From a virus: DNA of 22,999 bases. The stretch is taken from the IMG/VR virus record IMGVR_UViG_3300046003_004157, positions 1 through 22,999 of that record; one strand, written 5' to 3'. This document shows, in pieces, positions 7,900 through 14,479 of this stretch. Position numbers and translations under genes: made by a program. Numbering within the stretch: the stretch's first letter is position 1; each line of letters opens with the position of its first letter. Below the pieces are notes generated by a model. It did not search any database, was not told the origin of the DNA, and saw only the letters and a list, made by a program, of their open reading frames with translations.

Positions 7900-8585
7900 C
7901 AGTCCCCCGGCGTCGCGTCACCGCGGCGGGTGAGTTTGGGGTTCTCGGCGATCTCGCGGTCGATGCCCTCGGCCACGCTGGCGGAGCGGCGGTGCTTCCG
8001 GGCTTCGTCCACGAGGCCCTGGATCGAGTTCAGCAGTTCGTTCACCTGCCGGCGCAGGGCTCCGTAGTTCTCATCGCTCAGGTTCGCCTTGTCCGGCAGA
8101 TCCTCGATCCACAGGAGGGTCGAGTCGCGGATGAGCATCACGATGCGGCCGAAGATGGCCTGCACGTCGGCGGTGTGCCAGTAGTCGCCGGCCTCTTCCA
8201 TGACGCGGCTACGGGTGCGGATCGCCTCCCAGAACGCCTTCATGATGATCGGCGGCATGGTGGTGGTCGACAGCGACGAGAACCAGGTCTCGAGGTCGAT
8301 CTTCGGGTCCACGATGTAGGCGCACGCTTCCTTGAAGTCGTAGAGGGGGGCGCCCTTGCCGCGGCCGTGCGTTCCGCGGCCGACGACCGGGCAGTTCTTC
8401 AGCTTCTTGTGCAGCCGGCGGGGCTCGATGCCGAAGACCGTACCGAGGAAGGTCACGCCGACCGGCCGCAGGAATGCGCTCTCGTCCGGCATTCCGCCGT
8501 CGAGCAAGGTTTGCACGTCGGCGTCGTATGGTTCCACTTCACGCGACTCAGGTCGTCCGAGCAGCAGATCATCCAGGTCTGTCAC
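7899..8585 (-). CDS. Terminase small subunit, DUF1441-like (Nu1 role)
   Basis: A 228-residue protein directly upstream of the large terminase gene. Residues about 35-95 look like a DNA-binding winged-helix region (GTVFGIEPRRLHKKLKNCPV, then ALYDFKEACAYIV-like residues), followed by helices suitable for oligomerisation. This fits small terminases of the DUF1441 type, which recognise the packaging site and recruit the large subunit. Its ATG overlaps the stop of the AlpA-like gene (ATGA), so the two are coupled. The DUF1441 label is from memory of the pattern; the small-terminase role rests mainly on position. Confidence 0.75.
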   Translation of the reverse strand: MTDLDDLLLGRPESREVEPYDADVQTLLDGGMPDESAFLRPVGVTFLGTVFGIEPRRLHKKLKNCPVVGRGTHGRGKGAPLYDFKEACAYIVDPKIDLETWFSSLSTTTMPPIIMKAFWEAIRTRSRVMEEAGDYWHTADVQAIFGRIVMLIRDSTLLWIEDLPDKANLSDENYGALRRQVNELLNSIQGLVDEARKHRRSASVAEGIDREIAENPKLTRRGDATPGD

Positions 8586-8809
8586 GCAGCGGCCTCGATG
8601 GATCGCATCCAGTCGTCGACTTCGGCCAGGTTCCAGACGACCTTTCGGACGCTGATCGTGCGTGGCCGGGGGAAGGTGTTGTCCGACATTCGCCGATAGA
8701 TTTCGCTGCGCGACAGGCCGGTGCGCTGCTCAACGGCGGGTCGGCGCAGCCAGATCACGGGCGGCGGCGGCAGTCCGAGGAGTTCTGCCAGGTCGGGGGC
8801 GAGAGACAT
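8582..8809 (-). CDS. AlpA-like HTH regulator or excisionase
   Basis: A 75-residue MerR/AlpA-type DNA-binding protein. Typical features are WLRRPAVEQRTGLSRSEIYRRMS (recognition helix around residues 30-41), FPRPRTIS and a C-terminal VVWNLAEVDDWM helix. AlpA-like proteins act as transcription activators of integrase or as excisionases. I chose the ATG at 8809 because the domain begins immediately after it; longer readings run through the integrase gene in another frame. It is unusual that it heads the packaging operon, with ATGA overlap to the small terminase gene, while the integrase gene ends about 120 bp upstream. Confidence 0.85.
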   Translation of the reverse strand: MSLAPDLAELLGLPPPPVIWLRRPAVEQRTGLSRSEIYRRMSDNTFPRPRTISVRKVVWNLAEVDDWMRSIEAAA

Positions 8810-8844
8810 ACGGGGAGCATCCGGGAACAATGACTTGAACGGAT

Positions 8845-8873
8845 AAACCCGTTTTCCGTGACAATCAACCCGG
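8845..8873 (-). promoter_or_regulatory. Possible promoter for alpA-terminase operon
   Basis: On the minus strand TTGATT, a 17-base spacer and TATCCG lie upstream of the AlpA-like gene. A weak relative of the phage operator (ACCCGTTTTCCGTGA, 8847-8861) sits between and over the two boxes. The boxes are only moderate matches, so this is tentative. Confidence 0.3.
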
Positions 8874-8889
8874 AATATGAGGCCAGCAG

Positions 8890-8930
8890 AGTTACCGAGT
8901 TTAGCTCGGTGGAGGGTAAACTCGGTAACT
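8890..8930. terminator. 14-bp inverted repeat at integrase 3' end
   Basis: AGTTACCGAGTTTA (8890-8903) and its exact reverse complement TAAACTCGGTAACT (8917-8930) are separated by 13 bases and directly abut the integrase stop codon at 8931-8933. A smaller alternative stem, ACCGAG/CTCGGT, lies inside. In the integrase transcript this would be a strong hairpin just after the stop. There is no U-run. It could end integrase transcription, shield the transcript end, or bind a protein such as the neighbouring AlpA-like regulator. Confidence 0.55.
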
Positions 8931-10112
8931 TCACCCCAACAGTCGCCCGATTTCCAACTGCCCGTCGAGGAAGTTCGACCACCAGTCCAGCATCCGCCGC
9001 CGGCCTTCCAGATATTCGGCGGCGTTGTAGGCGGAACGGACCTCGTCGTCGTCCGCGTGCGCGAGCTGGCGCTCAATCCAGTCCTGATGCCACAGGCCGG
9101 ACTCGTTGGCGTAGGTCGAGGCGGTGCCTCGCAGGCCGTGGACCGTGGCGCGTGATCGGTAACCCATCCGGTACATCGCATAGATCAGGGTGTTTTCTGA
9201 CATCGGACGACCGTTCAGGCCCGGGGCGAGCAGGGGCCCAGGCCCGGAGAGTTCCGACAGCCGGGTGACGATGGCCTGTGCCTGGGGCGACAGGGGAATC
9301 AGGTGGTCCCGGCTCATCTTCATCCGGGCGGCAGGAATGCGCCAAAGGTCGCCGTCGAACTCAGCCTTCTCGGCCAAGCGGATCTCCTTGGTCCGCGTCC
9401 AGGTTCGCAGGAGCAGTTCCATTGCGAGGCGGGTCGTCTCCTCGCCGTCGTATGTCTCAAGGCGCAGGAGGAACGCGGGCATCTCCGCGATCGGCAGCTT
9501 GGTGAAGTGTCGGCTTCGGATCGACGGCTTCAGCGCGGGGGCCAGATGGGCTGTCGGGTCATGTTCGGCGCGGCCGGTGGCGATGGCGTATTTGAAGACC
9601 GCGCTCACAGACTGCTTGATCCGCTTCGCCATCTCGATTGCGCCGCGGCCCTCGACCTTCCGCAGCATTGTCAGGATCTCGGTCGGCTTGATCTGGCGAA
9701 TCATCAGGCCGCCAATCTCCGGCAGCACGTCGTCCTCGAGCCGGGACCAGACGCGGGCGGAATAGGCAGGGACGATGCCGGTCTCATAGACGGCGAACCA
9801 CTCCTTCGCGATGACCCGGAAACTGTCCGCGGGGTCGCCCGGCCCCAGGTGGAGACGCTTGGCTGCTGACGGGTCGACGCCGGCGGCCAGGTGGCGCTTT
9901 GCCTCGGCGCGGTGATCGCGTGCCTCCGCCAGTTTGACGGCGGGAAACTGGCCGATCGCCAAGGTCTTCTGCTTGCCGCCGAACGCGTAGTTCATGCGCC
10001 ACAGTCGCGAGCCAGTCGTGCTGACGAGCAGATAAAGCCCCTCACCGTCGGCCAGTTTGTAGGGTTTCGCCTTCGCCTTCGCATTTCGGACGGCAGCGTC
10101 ACTGAGAGGCAT
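8931..10112 (-). CDS. int: Tyrosine integrase, P4 type with DUF4102 arm domain
   Basis: A 393-residue site-specific recombinase. Residues about 1-90 form the P4-integrase N-terminal arm-binding domain (LSDAAVRNAKAKAKPYKLAD, LYLLVSTTGSRLWR); about 95-190 is the core-binding SAM-like domain; the catalytic domain follows. Catalytic residues are Arg240 (TRTKEI), Lys265, His325 and Arg328 (HGLRGT), His352 (LAH) and the nucleophile Tyr367 (AAEYLEGRRR). All are present, so it should be active. The ATG at 10112 lies just downstream of GATACC repeats that may be its own binding sites. Phage genes lie on both sides, so this is not an obvious prophage end. Confidence 0.95.
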   Translation of the reverse strand: MPLSDAAVRNAKAKAKPYKLADGEGLYLLVSTTGSRLWRMNYAFGGKQKTLAIGQFPAVKLAEARDHRAEAKRHLAAGVDPSAAKRLHLGPGDPADSFRVIAKEWFAVYETGIVPAYSARVWSRLEDDVLPEIGGLMIRQIKPTEILTMLRKVEGRGAIEMAKRIKQSVSAVFKYAIATGRAEHDPTAHLAPALKPSIRSRHFTKLPIAEMPAFLLRLETYDGEETTRLAMELLLRTWTRTKEIRLAEKAEFDGDLWRIPAARMKMSRDHLIPLSPQAQAIVTRLSELSGPGPLLAPGLNGRPMSENTLIYAMYRMGYRSRATVHGLRGTASTYANESGLWHQDWIERQLAHADDDEVRSAYNAAEYLEGRRRMLDWWSNFLDGQLEIGRLLG

Positions 10113-10403
10113 CGACTATGGTATCCAAATTTCGATACCATGAATAATACCATGGTCAGACAGGAAGCAAGGGGAACTGCCGGGAACAACCGGGAGCACC
10201 AAATCCCGCCAACGCGGCCTTTGCGGGACATCATGGGCATATCGGAGAAGAACCGGAGTAGGCGCGGAGGCTCCTTGTGACCTTTGAAATCGTTGAGTTT
10301 TATTCCAACGATACCACGATGGATACCAACATTGAACAGGAAGTAGCGGGCTTTTTGGGGAACAATAGGGTACGATGCGACCCTACGTTTTGGAGGTCCC
10401 CTG
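10113..10403. promoter_or_regulatory. att-like repeat region between int and moron
   Basis: A 291-bp gap between two divergent genes. Next to int there is an inverted repeat ATGGTATC (10118-10125) / GATACCAT (10134-10141), then a second ATACCATG (10147-10154) within the palindrome ACCATGGT (10149-10156). About 175 bp away GATACCA recurs at 10310-10316 and 10322-10328. In both clusters the direct copies are 12 bp apart. This fits integrase arm-type sites flanking an attP core and/or int autoregulation. I could not identify the core: no tRNA fragment is convincing. The promoter for the plus-strand gene must also lie here. Confidence 0.45.
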
Positions 10404-10868
10404 ATGCTCGTCACTGCGTTTGCCGCCCTTCTCATTGGCCCCGGGTCATGGCTCATCACCGACGAACGCTCCGCACTCGACGGCGTCCGCTCCTACATGG
10501 CCGGCGTCGAGTCGAGCGAACCGCTGCGAAACACGGCGGGCTTGCCTGAGACTGCGCTGCTGTCGCTGAACTGCGTGAACGGTCGCCGGACCGTCGGCAT
10601 CATCTGGCCGGCATACCTCGGCACGGATGATGCCCGCGTGCGGTGGAAGTTCGACGGCGGAGAGATCCAGCAGCGATCGCTCGGGGTCCTCCGCGGCGGA
10701 AAATCGGTGGTCTTCGGCGGCCGGGATGCCGAGCGGTTCCTCGACCAGGTCGCGGGCGCGCAGACCCTGGTGGTCGAGGTGACCGGCTACAGCGGCCAGC
10801 AGGAGGCCACCTTCAGCGTGGCCGGCGGGGGCGAAGTCGCCGCGGCGGTGCGGTCAGCCTGCCCCTAG
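10404..10868 (+). CDS. Exported TagO/VasI-like protein (probable moron)
   Basis: One of only two plus-strand genes, 154 residues. Residues 1-15 are hydrophobic (MLVTAFAALLIGPGS) like a signal peptide, and two cysteines (57 and 153) could form a periplasmic disulphide. The body alternates short strands: LLSLNCVNG, VGIIWP, RVRWKFDGG, SVVFGG, then FLDQVAGAQTLVVEVTGY and ATFSVAGG. This order resembles proteins related to the type VI accessory TagO/VasI; I judge this by pattern only. GGAGG sits seven bases before the ATG. It converges on and overlaps the 3' end of the SLOG gene by 15 bp. Its orientation against the operons suggests a gene expressed in the lysogen. Confidence 0.7.
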   Translation: MLVTAFAALLIGPGSWLITDERSALDGVRSYMAGVESSEPLRNTAGLPETALLSLNCVNGRRTVGIIWPAYLGTDDARVRWKFDGGEIQQRSLGVLRGGKSVVFGGRDAERFLDQVAGAQTLVVEVTGYSGQQEATFSVAGGGEVAAAVRSACP

Positions 10869-11354
10869 CAGGGCGCGGACGTCATCCGGCAGCGACCAGC
10901 GGGCCCATAGATTTTCCACCGGGACGCCCCGCTTCCGGGCGTATTCGACGCAGTTGAACGTGCCGCCCCATGAACCGTCATGCAAGGCCACGACCGCTTC
11001 CGCTTGATCGACCATCCATTCGTTCCGGAACTGCATCGCGCGGGCACCGGGAAACGCGCTGACGACCTCGACGTCTTCAGCCATGGTCAGCAGCCACCGG
11101 TACAGTTTCTGGGCCTCGGGCGGCCACCGGCTTTCCTGACCCTCGAATGGGACCGCGGCGACGAAGGGAATGTCGAGCGCGACGCAGGCCCCGGCGACTG
11201 CCTGGTCCCAGCCTAGCGCCATGCCGACGATCATGCGGGAGGGCCGGACTCGGTTCAGATACTCGGTTGCGAGGCCGCCGAGCGCCAGGCGAGCCATATT
11301 GGTGTGGCCGCCGAGTTTGTCAGGGCGGTGTCCGGTGGCGGCGATGACGGTCAT
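10854..11354 (-). CDS. SLOG-fold protein (DUF1273/YpsA-like)
   Basis: A 166-residue Rossmann-like protein. Key features are TGHRP at 7-11, the glycine-rich GMALGWDQAVA at 44-54, a basic RNEWMVDQAEAVVAL helix-strand at 110-124, and DGSWGGTFN at 126-134. This is the pattern of the DprA/YpsA/SLOG group, which binds nucleotides or nucleotide-derived ligands and occurs in phages and defence loci with mostly unknown roles. The start is the ATG overlapping the cytosine methyltransferase stop (ATGA); longer readings into that gene are rejected. Co-translation with the methyltransferase suggests a linked task such as counter-defence, which is inference. Confidence 0.82.
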   Translation of the reverse strand: MTVIAATGHRPDKLGGHTNMARLALGGLATEYLNRVRPSRMIVGMALGWDQAVAGACVALDIPFVAAVPFEGQESRWPPEAQKLYRWLLTMAEDVEVVSAFPGARAMQFRNEWMVDQAEAVVALHDGSWGGTFNCVEYARKRGVPVENLWARWSLPDDVRALLGAG

Positions 11355-13435
11355 GCGGCCAGGGCGAACAGCATCGCCGCGGCTAGATTGTCGTTGGCGG
11401 GCGAGAGATCCTCGGTCACCAGCAACTCCTGTGCGGCCAACCAGGTCGCGATACGCACCATCACCCATCGGGCGTGATTCACGGCCCAAGAGTTGCCGAG
11501 CTGCTTGTACTGCGGCCCGTCGGCGGCGATCTTGCCCTTCGGGCCTACGGGAACGGCGCACCAGTCGTCAGGGAAGCCTTGGAGGCGATGGCATTCCGTC
11601 GGCATCAGGCGGCGAACTGCCATGGTGCCGGTGGCAAGAACACCGTGCCCGTTGTCCTTCGCGCCGAGCGGTAGGGAGGAAGACGAGGTGATGGGGTCTT
11701 GGCGGGTGTTGAGCGCCAGGGTGATCGGTTGACCGCGACCGGTTCCGTCTTCACTGGCGTCGAAGCCCTCGGCCTTGAGGGTGTGCGTCACCGGCTCGGT
11801 GACGCACACGGCGATCTGGCCGCCCGCGTTCGCGTGAGACCCGGAGTGACCCATTGCCCGCATGGTGGGGCTGACGTCCTCGGTCGCGTCGCCGCCGTAG
11901 TCCTTGCAGGAGAAGGCGATGGCCGGAACGTGCGCCCCAGCAGCGAGCGGGTGACCCGTGTCACCCGCTTTCGGGCTGCTGTAGTTCCCCGGGCTTGTGA
12001 GTTGGGTCGTGTCGAAGGGGATGGGCTCTGCGTAGGCCACCATCCCCGGACCTGCTGCCTGTAACGTGTCGGCAGGATCACCCGGCTGCCCGACGCCGAA
12101 CGACGGGTTTCGCAGACGGACACGCCCCTCGGCGTCGGGCGACGGCGTCACTGCTTCCCCGCTCCGCAGCACATTTGGATTCAGAGGAATCGGAGCCAGC
12201 ACATACGGGTCGCTCCCGCCGCCGGCCGCCGCGCGCAGGGCGTAGGCTGTATCGTCACCGAGTTCGGCAGTCGCGCCACCCTCGCGCCCGCGGAGGGCGA
12301 CAGAGACGACCTGAACAATGAAGTCGCCGCCCTGATTTCCGCCCACTGGGCCTGCGCCCATCAGCGGCTGAGTGACTTCGACTTTCCTCGCCTTGTAGTC
12401 CTTGCCGCTATTCATCGGCATGATCGAGTAGAGCTCGGCCTCGACCGGCTGCAGCACGGCCGGGAACCGGTTCTTCTCGGGCATAGTCTGCCCTTTGTGG
12501 AGCACCGCGTCGAGCGTCTGGCTGACGGGCGACCCGTCCCACCATGTCGGGTCTAGCCCAGGAGTGCCATCAGGTCGGGGTCGGTTGGATGGGACAACGT
12601 GTCCGCCGATGGCGCCGTCGGTGCCTGGGAAACCGCTGCCTGTAGGGCGAGCATCAAGGGTTCCGGCAACCGCTTCCCCCGCTTCTCGGCTCGGCGGAGA
12701 ATCCCTTCGCACGCCGTCGAACTCAAGAAGTATTGCGGCGGGATCGAACCCCTCTCGAGCACTTGCGACAACGAACACACGACGGCGTCGTTGGGCCAGG
12801 CCGAAATATTCGGCGTTTCCGATCCGCCACGCGACTGCTCTTTGGGGTCCAAGCACAACACCAGAGTCCGTCCACCGAGGCCCTGATGGCTCAAGCGGCA
12901 CATCTTCGCCGGCGAGCGCAGCAAGGAAGCAACCGAAGGCATTGGATTTGTCACTGAGGACTCCCGGGACGTTCTCCCAGACAACGATTGTCGGGTCCTC
13001 GCCGCGGGCAGCACGAACCTCGTCGATCGCGTCAGCGAGATCCACGAATGAAAGGGTGAGTTGGCCGCGAGCGTCGTTCAAACCTTCTCGGCGACCGGCG
13101 ACGGAGAACGCCTGGCAGGGGGTTCCGCCGCAGAGCATGGGTGGAGCCGGAACCTGTCCCGCGCGCACGAGCGCCGGCAGCACGGTCATGTCGCCGTAGT
13201 TGGCGACCTTGTTGCCCCACGACAGGCGAGAGATCGCCTTCTCGCTGCCCGGCAGCGGGTGGAGCGGGGCGGTCGCGCCGAGACGGTAGGCCAGAACCTG
13301 CGACGCGGCGACATCGACTTCGGCGAGCCAGGCGGCGTGCGCGCCAAGCGGCGCGGCAGCAACCGAGGCGGCTTCAATGCCGCTGCAGATCGACCCAAAG
13401 GTGAAGCCTTCGGGAAACTGAATGGCGTGGAACAA
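11351..13435 (-). CDS. dcm: C5-cytosine DNA methyltransferase, long repeat-rich TRD
   Basis: A 694-residue methyltransferase, much longer than the usual 330-450. Motif I is FGSICSGIEAAS at 13-24; motif IV GGTPCQAFS has the catalytic Cys107; motif VI is ENV at 154-156; motif VIII is QRRRRVF at 215-221. Motifs IX (RLMPTECHRLQGFP) and X (QYKQLGNSW, 642-650) resume only after about 350 residues. That gap, the target-recognition region, holds about nine degenerate units of the type xTLxA...G plus a hydrophobic strand. No restriction enzyme is nearby, so it is probably an anti-restriction enzyme. The start is TTG with GGAG eight bases upstream. Confidence 0.9.
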   Translation of the reverse strand: MFHAIQFPEGFTFGSICSGIEAASVAAAPLGAHAAWLAEVDVAASQVLAYRLGATAPLHPLPGSEKAISRLSWGNKVANYGDMTVLPALVRAGQVPAPPMLCGGTPCQAFSVAGRREGLNDARGQLTLSFVDLADAIDEVRAARGEDPTIVVWENVPGVLSDKSNAFGCFLAALAGEDVPLEPSGPRWTDSGVVLGPQRAVAWRIGNAEYFGLAQRRRRVFVVASAREGFDPAAILLEFDGVRRDSPPSREAGEAVAGTLDARPTGSGFPGTDGAIGGHVVPSNRPRPDGTPGLDPTWWDGSPVSQTLDAVLHKGQTMPEKNRFPAVLQPVEAELYSIMPMNSGKDYKARKVEVTQPLMGAGPVGGNQGGDFIVQVVSVALRGREGGATAELGDDTAYALRAAAGGGSDPYVLAPIPLNPNVLRSGEAVTPSPDAEGRVRLRNPSFGVGQPGDPADTLQAAGPGMVAYAEPIPFDTTQLTSPGNYSSPKAGDTGHPLAAGAHVPAIAFSCKDYGGDATEDVSPTMRAMGHSGSHANAGGQIAVCVTEPVTHTLKAEGFDASEDGTGRGQPITLALNTRQDPITSSSSLPLGAKDNGHGVLATGTMAVRRLMPTECHRLQGFPDDWCAVPVGPKGKIAADGPQYKQLGNSWAVNHARWVMVRIATWLAAQELLVTEDLSPANDNLAAAMLFALAA

Positions 13436-13458
13436 CGGTGGGACTCCAGCGGAGCCTC

Positions 13459-13486
13459 ACCCTATCACGGTTTCCGAGCATTTCAA
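13459..13486 (-). promoter_or_regulatory. Probable promoter of the dcm-SLOG operon
   Basis: On the minus strand TTGAAA (13486-13481), 16 bases, TAGGGT (13464-13459), in the 65-bp gap between the HTH gene and dcm. As at the terL-gpW promoter, the TTGAAA is formed by the CTTGA arm of an operator site. The -10 is a weak match. Confidence 0.4.
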
Positions 13487-13497
13487 GGGAAACGTGA
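13465..13497. promoter_or_regulatory. Operator pair upstream of dcm
   Basis: Two 15-bp sites with starts 18 bp apart: TCAAGGGAAACGTGA (13483-13497) and the weaker TCACGGTTTCCGAGC (13465-13479). The first is the reverse complement, with one mismatch, of a site at 22636-22650 upstream of the early region. They overlap the probable dcm promoter, so methyltransferase expression is probably controlled by the phage repressor. Confidence 0.55.
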
Positions 13498-13500
13498 CGA

Positions 13501-14310
13501 TCAGAGTCGTTTGGCGAACGTCTCCACCCGGCGCCAAGCGTGACTCTCGGTGCGATAATCTGCGTCGATTGTCACGCTGATCGCCGACTTTCCGGGCTTC
13601 CCGTGCTCGGCGAGGCCCTCGCTATCCAGCTCGACGATGTCGAAGCAGAGGGGCGAGGTCTGAATCACGCCCAGGACGATCGTGTTGCCGCCCATGGAAA
13701 CCGGCAGCGAGAACCGGGTCCCTTGGTCAGTTTGTTCCCCGAGCGCGACGTGGATCGCGTACTGAGCGCCGCGGATGATGGCGAACAGATCGACGTGTTC
13801 GCTCTCAGCCTTCACGTCTCCATCTTCCGGGAACGCAGGGCTCCCGCCGTGCAGTTGGATGAGGCCAGCAACGACGTTCACAGCACCGCTGGCCCGACCG
13901 TTGCGGATTGCGTTTCGGCTGGTTTCAGCCACGGCTGACTTGCCCAGCGAAAGCCAGGCCACGTCGACCTGAAGGATCTCGGCGAGGGTGTCCATGCGCT
14001 CCGCCCGAGGCTTGTTCTCGCCGGCGAAATACTTTCGCACCATCTCCTTGCTGACGACCATGTTGCGCTTGGCGAACTCCTCAGCGAACCAGCCAAGTCG
14101 CCCGTAGTTGGACGGCGGGACGGTCGCGTTGGTGTTGGCCACGGCATTCAACCTGGCCGCAAACTCCGGATGGAGGATTTGCGTGCCGGCGCTCCTCGGA
14201 GACTCGCTAATGGTCGGCATGAAAGATCGCCCTTCTGGCGGGGCAGACTGGAACCCGCCCTCGCACCCCGCACCATCGAAGGATTCACGGTCGTCGGCAA
14301 GTTGAAACAC
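13501..14310 (-). CDS. HTH transcription regulator, probable phage repressor
   Basis: A protein of 269 residues from GTG at 14310, chosen because AGAAGGAG stands seven bases before it; an ATG at 14220 (239 residues) is also possible. After a variable N terminus comes a Cro/CI-type HTH region (WFAEEFAKRNMVVSKEMVRKY, then GENKPRAERMDTLAEIL and VDVAWLSLG). The C-terminal half is a beta-rich domain that I do not recognise. It lacks the Ser-Lys peptidase motifs of LexA/CI-type S24 repressors, so induction would not be by RecA-stimulated self-cleavage. It has operator pairs on both sides, supporting autoregulation. It reads in the same direction as the early genes, unlike the usual divergent cI layout. 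Confidence 0.7.
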   Translation of the reverse strand: MFQLADDRESFDGAGCEGGFQSAPPEGRSFMPTISESPRSAGTQILHPEFAARLNAVANTNATVPPSNYGRLGWFAEEFAKRNMVVSKEMVRKYFAGENKPRAERMDTLAEILQVDVAWLSLGKSAVAETSRNAIRNGRASGAVNVVAGLIQLHGGSPAFPEDGDVKAESEHVDLFAIIRGAQYAIHVALGEQTDQGTRFSLPVSMGGNTIVLGVIQTSPLCFDIVELDSEGLAEHGKPGKSAISVTIDADYRTESHAWRRVETFAKRL

Positions 14311-14364
14311 GATTTGGCTCCTTCTCTCTATGCAAGGCACAACGCGGGAAACACTCCCGCAGTT

Positions 14365-14397
14365 TCATGTCTTCCTTGAAAATCTAGGGAAACTTGA
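14365..14397. promoter_or_regulatory. Operator pair upstream of the HTH regulator
   Basis: TCATGTCTTCCTTGA (14365-14379) and TCTAGGGAAACTTGA (14383-14397), both TC.AG-N5-CTTGA class palindromes with starts 18 bp apart, in the 165-bp gap between the VRR-NUC gene and the regulator. They probably mediate autoregulation. I could not settle the promoter boxes here. A small hairpin GCGGGA/TCCCGC lies just downstream at 14345-14360. Confidence 0.5.
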
Positions 14398-14459
14398 CCC
14401 GGTCGGAAAGGGTGATTCGCCCCGCAGGCGAGTGGAATCTGACAACTGTTTGATTTCTA

Positions 14460-14479
14460 ATGAAACAAAATCGTTTCAT
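14460..14479 (-). terminator. Inverted repeat at end of replication operon
   Basis: ATGAAAC (14460-14466) and GTTTCAT (14473-14479) form a 7-bp stem with a 6-base loop spanning the stop codon of the VRR-NUC gene, in an unusually AT-rich patch. It is a weak candidate terminator separating replication genes from the regulator. Confidence 0.3.

Noticed and set aside
8810-9181. N-terminal extension of the AlpA-like gene to 199 residues
   Set aside because: The added part runs through the integrase 3' end in another frame and reads as low-complexity sequence. The HTH domain starts right after the ATG at 8809.
10150-10300. A possible tRNA 3' end as attB/attP core
   Set aside because: Some CCGG and ACCA-like words occur but I could not draw a T-arm or acceptor stem, so no tRNA or core was called.
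9992-10459. A 155-residue minus-strand frame over the att-like region
   Set aside because: It overlaps the start of the integrase gene in another frame and crosses the repeats and the ribosome site of the divergent gene. Composition does not look like a protein.
11355-11561. N-terminal extension of the SLOG gene
   Set aside because: The extra 69 residues are an out-of-frame copy of the methyltransferase C terminus. The Rossmann strand TVIAATGHRP begins at the ATG at 11354.
12495-13199. A 234-residue plus-strand frame
   Set aside because: It is antisense to methyltransferase motifs IV-VIII, rich in Ser, Arg and Pro, and lacks a ribosome site.
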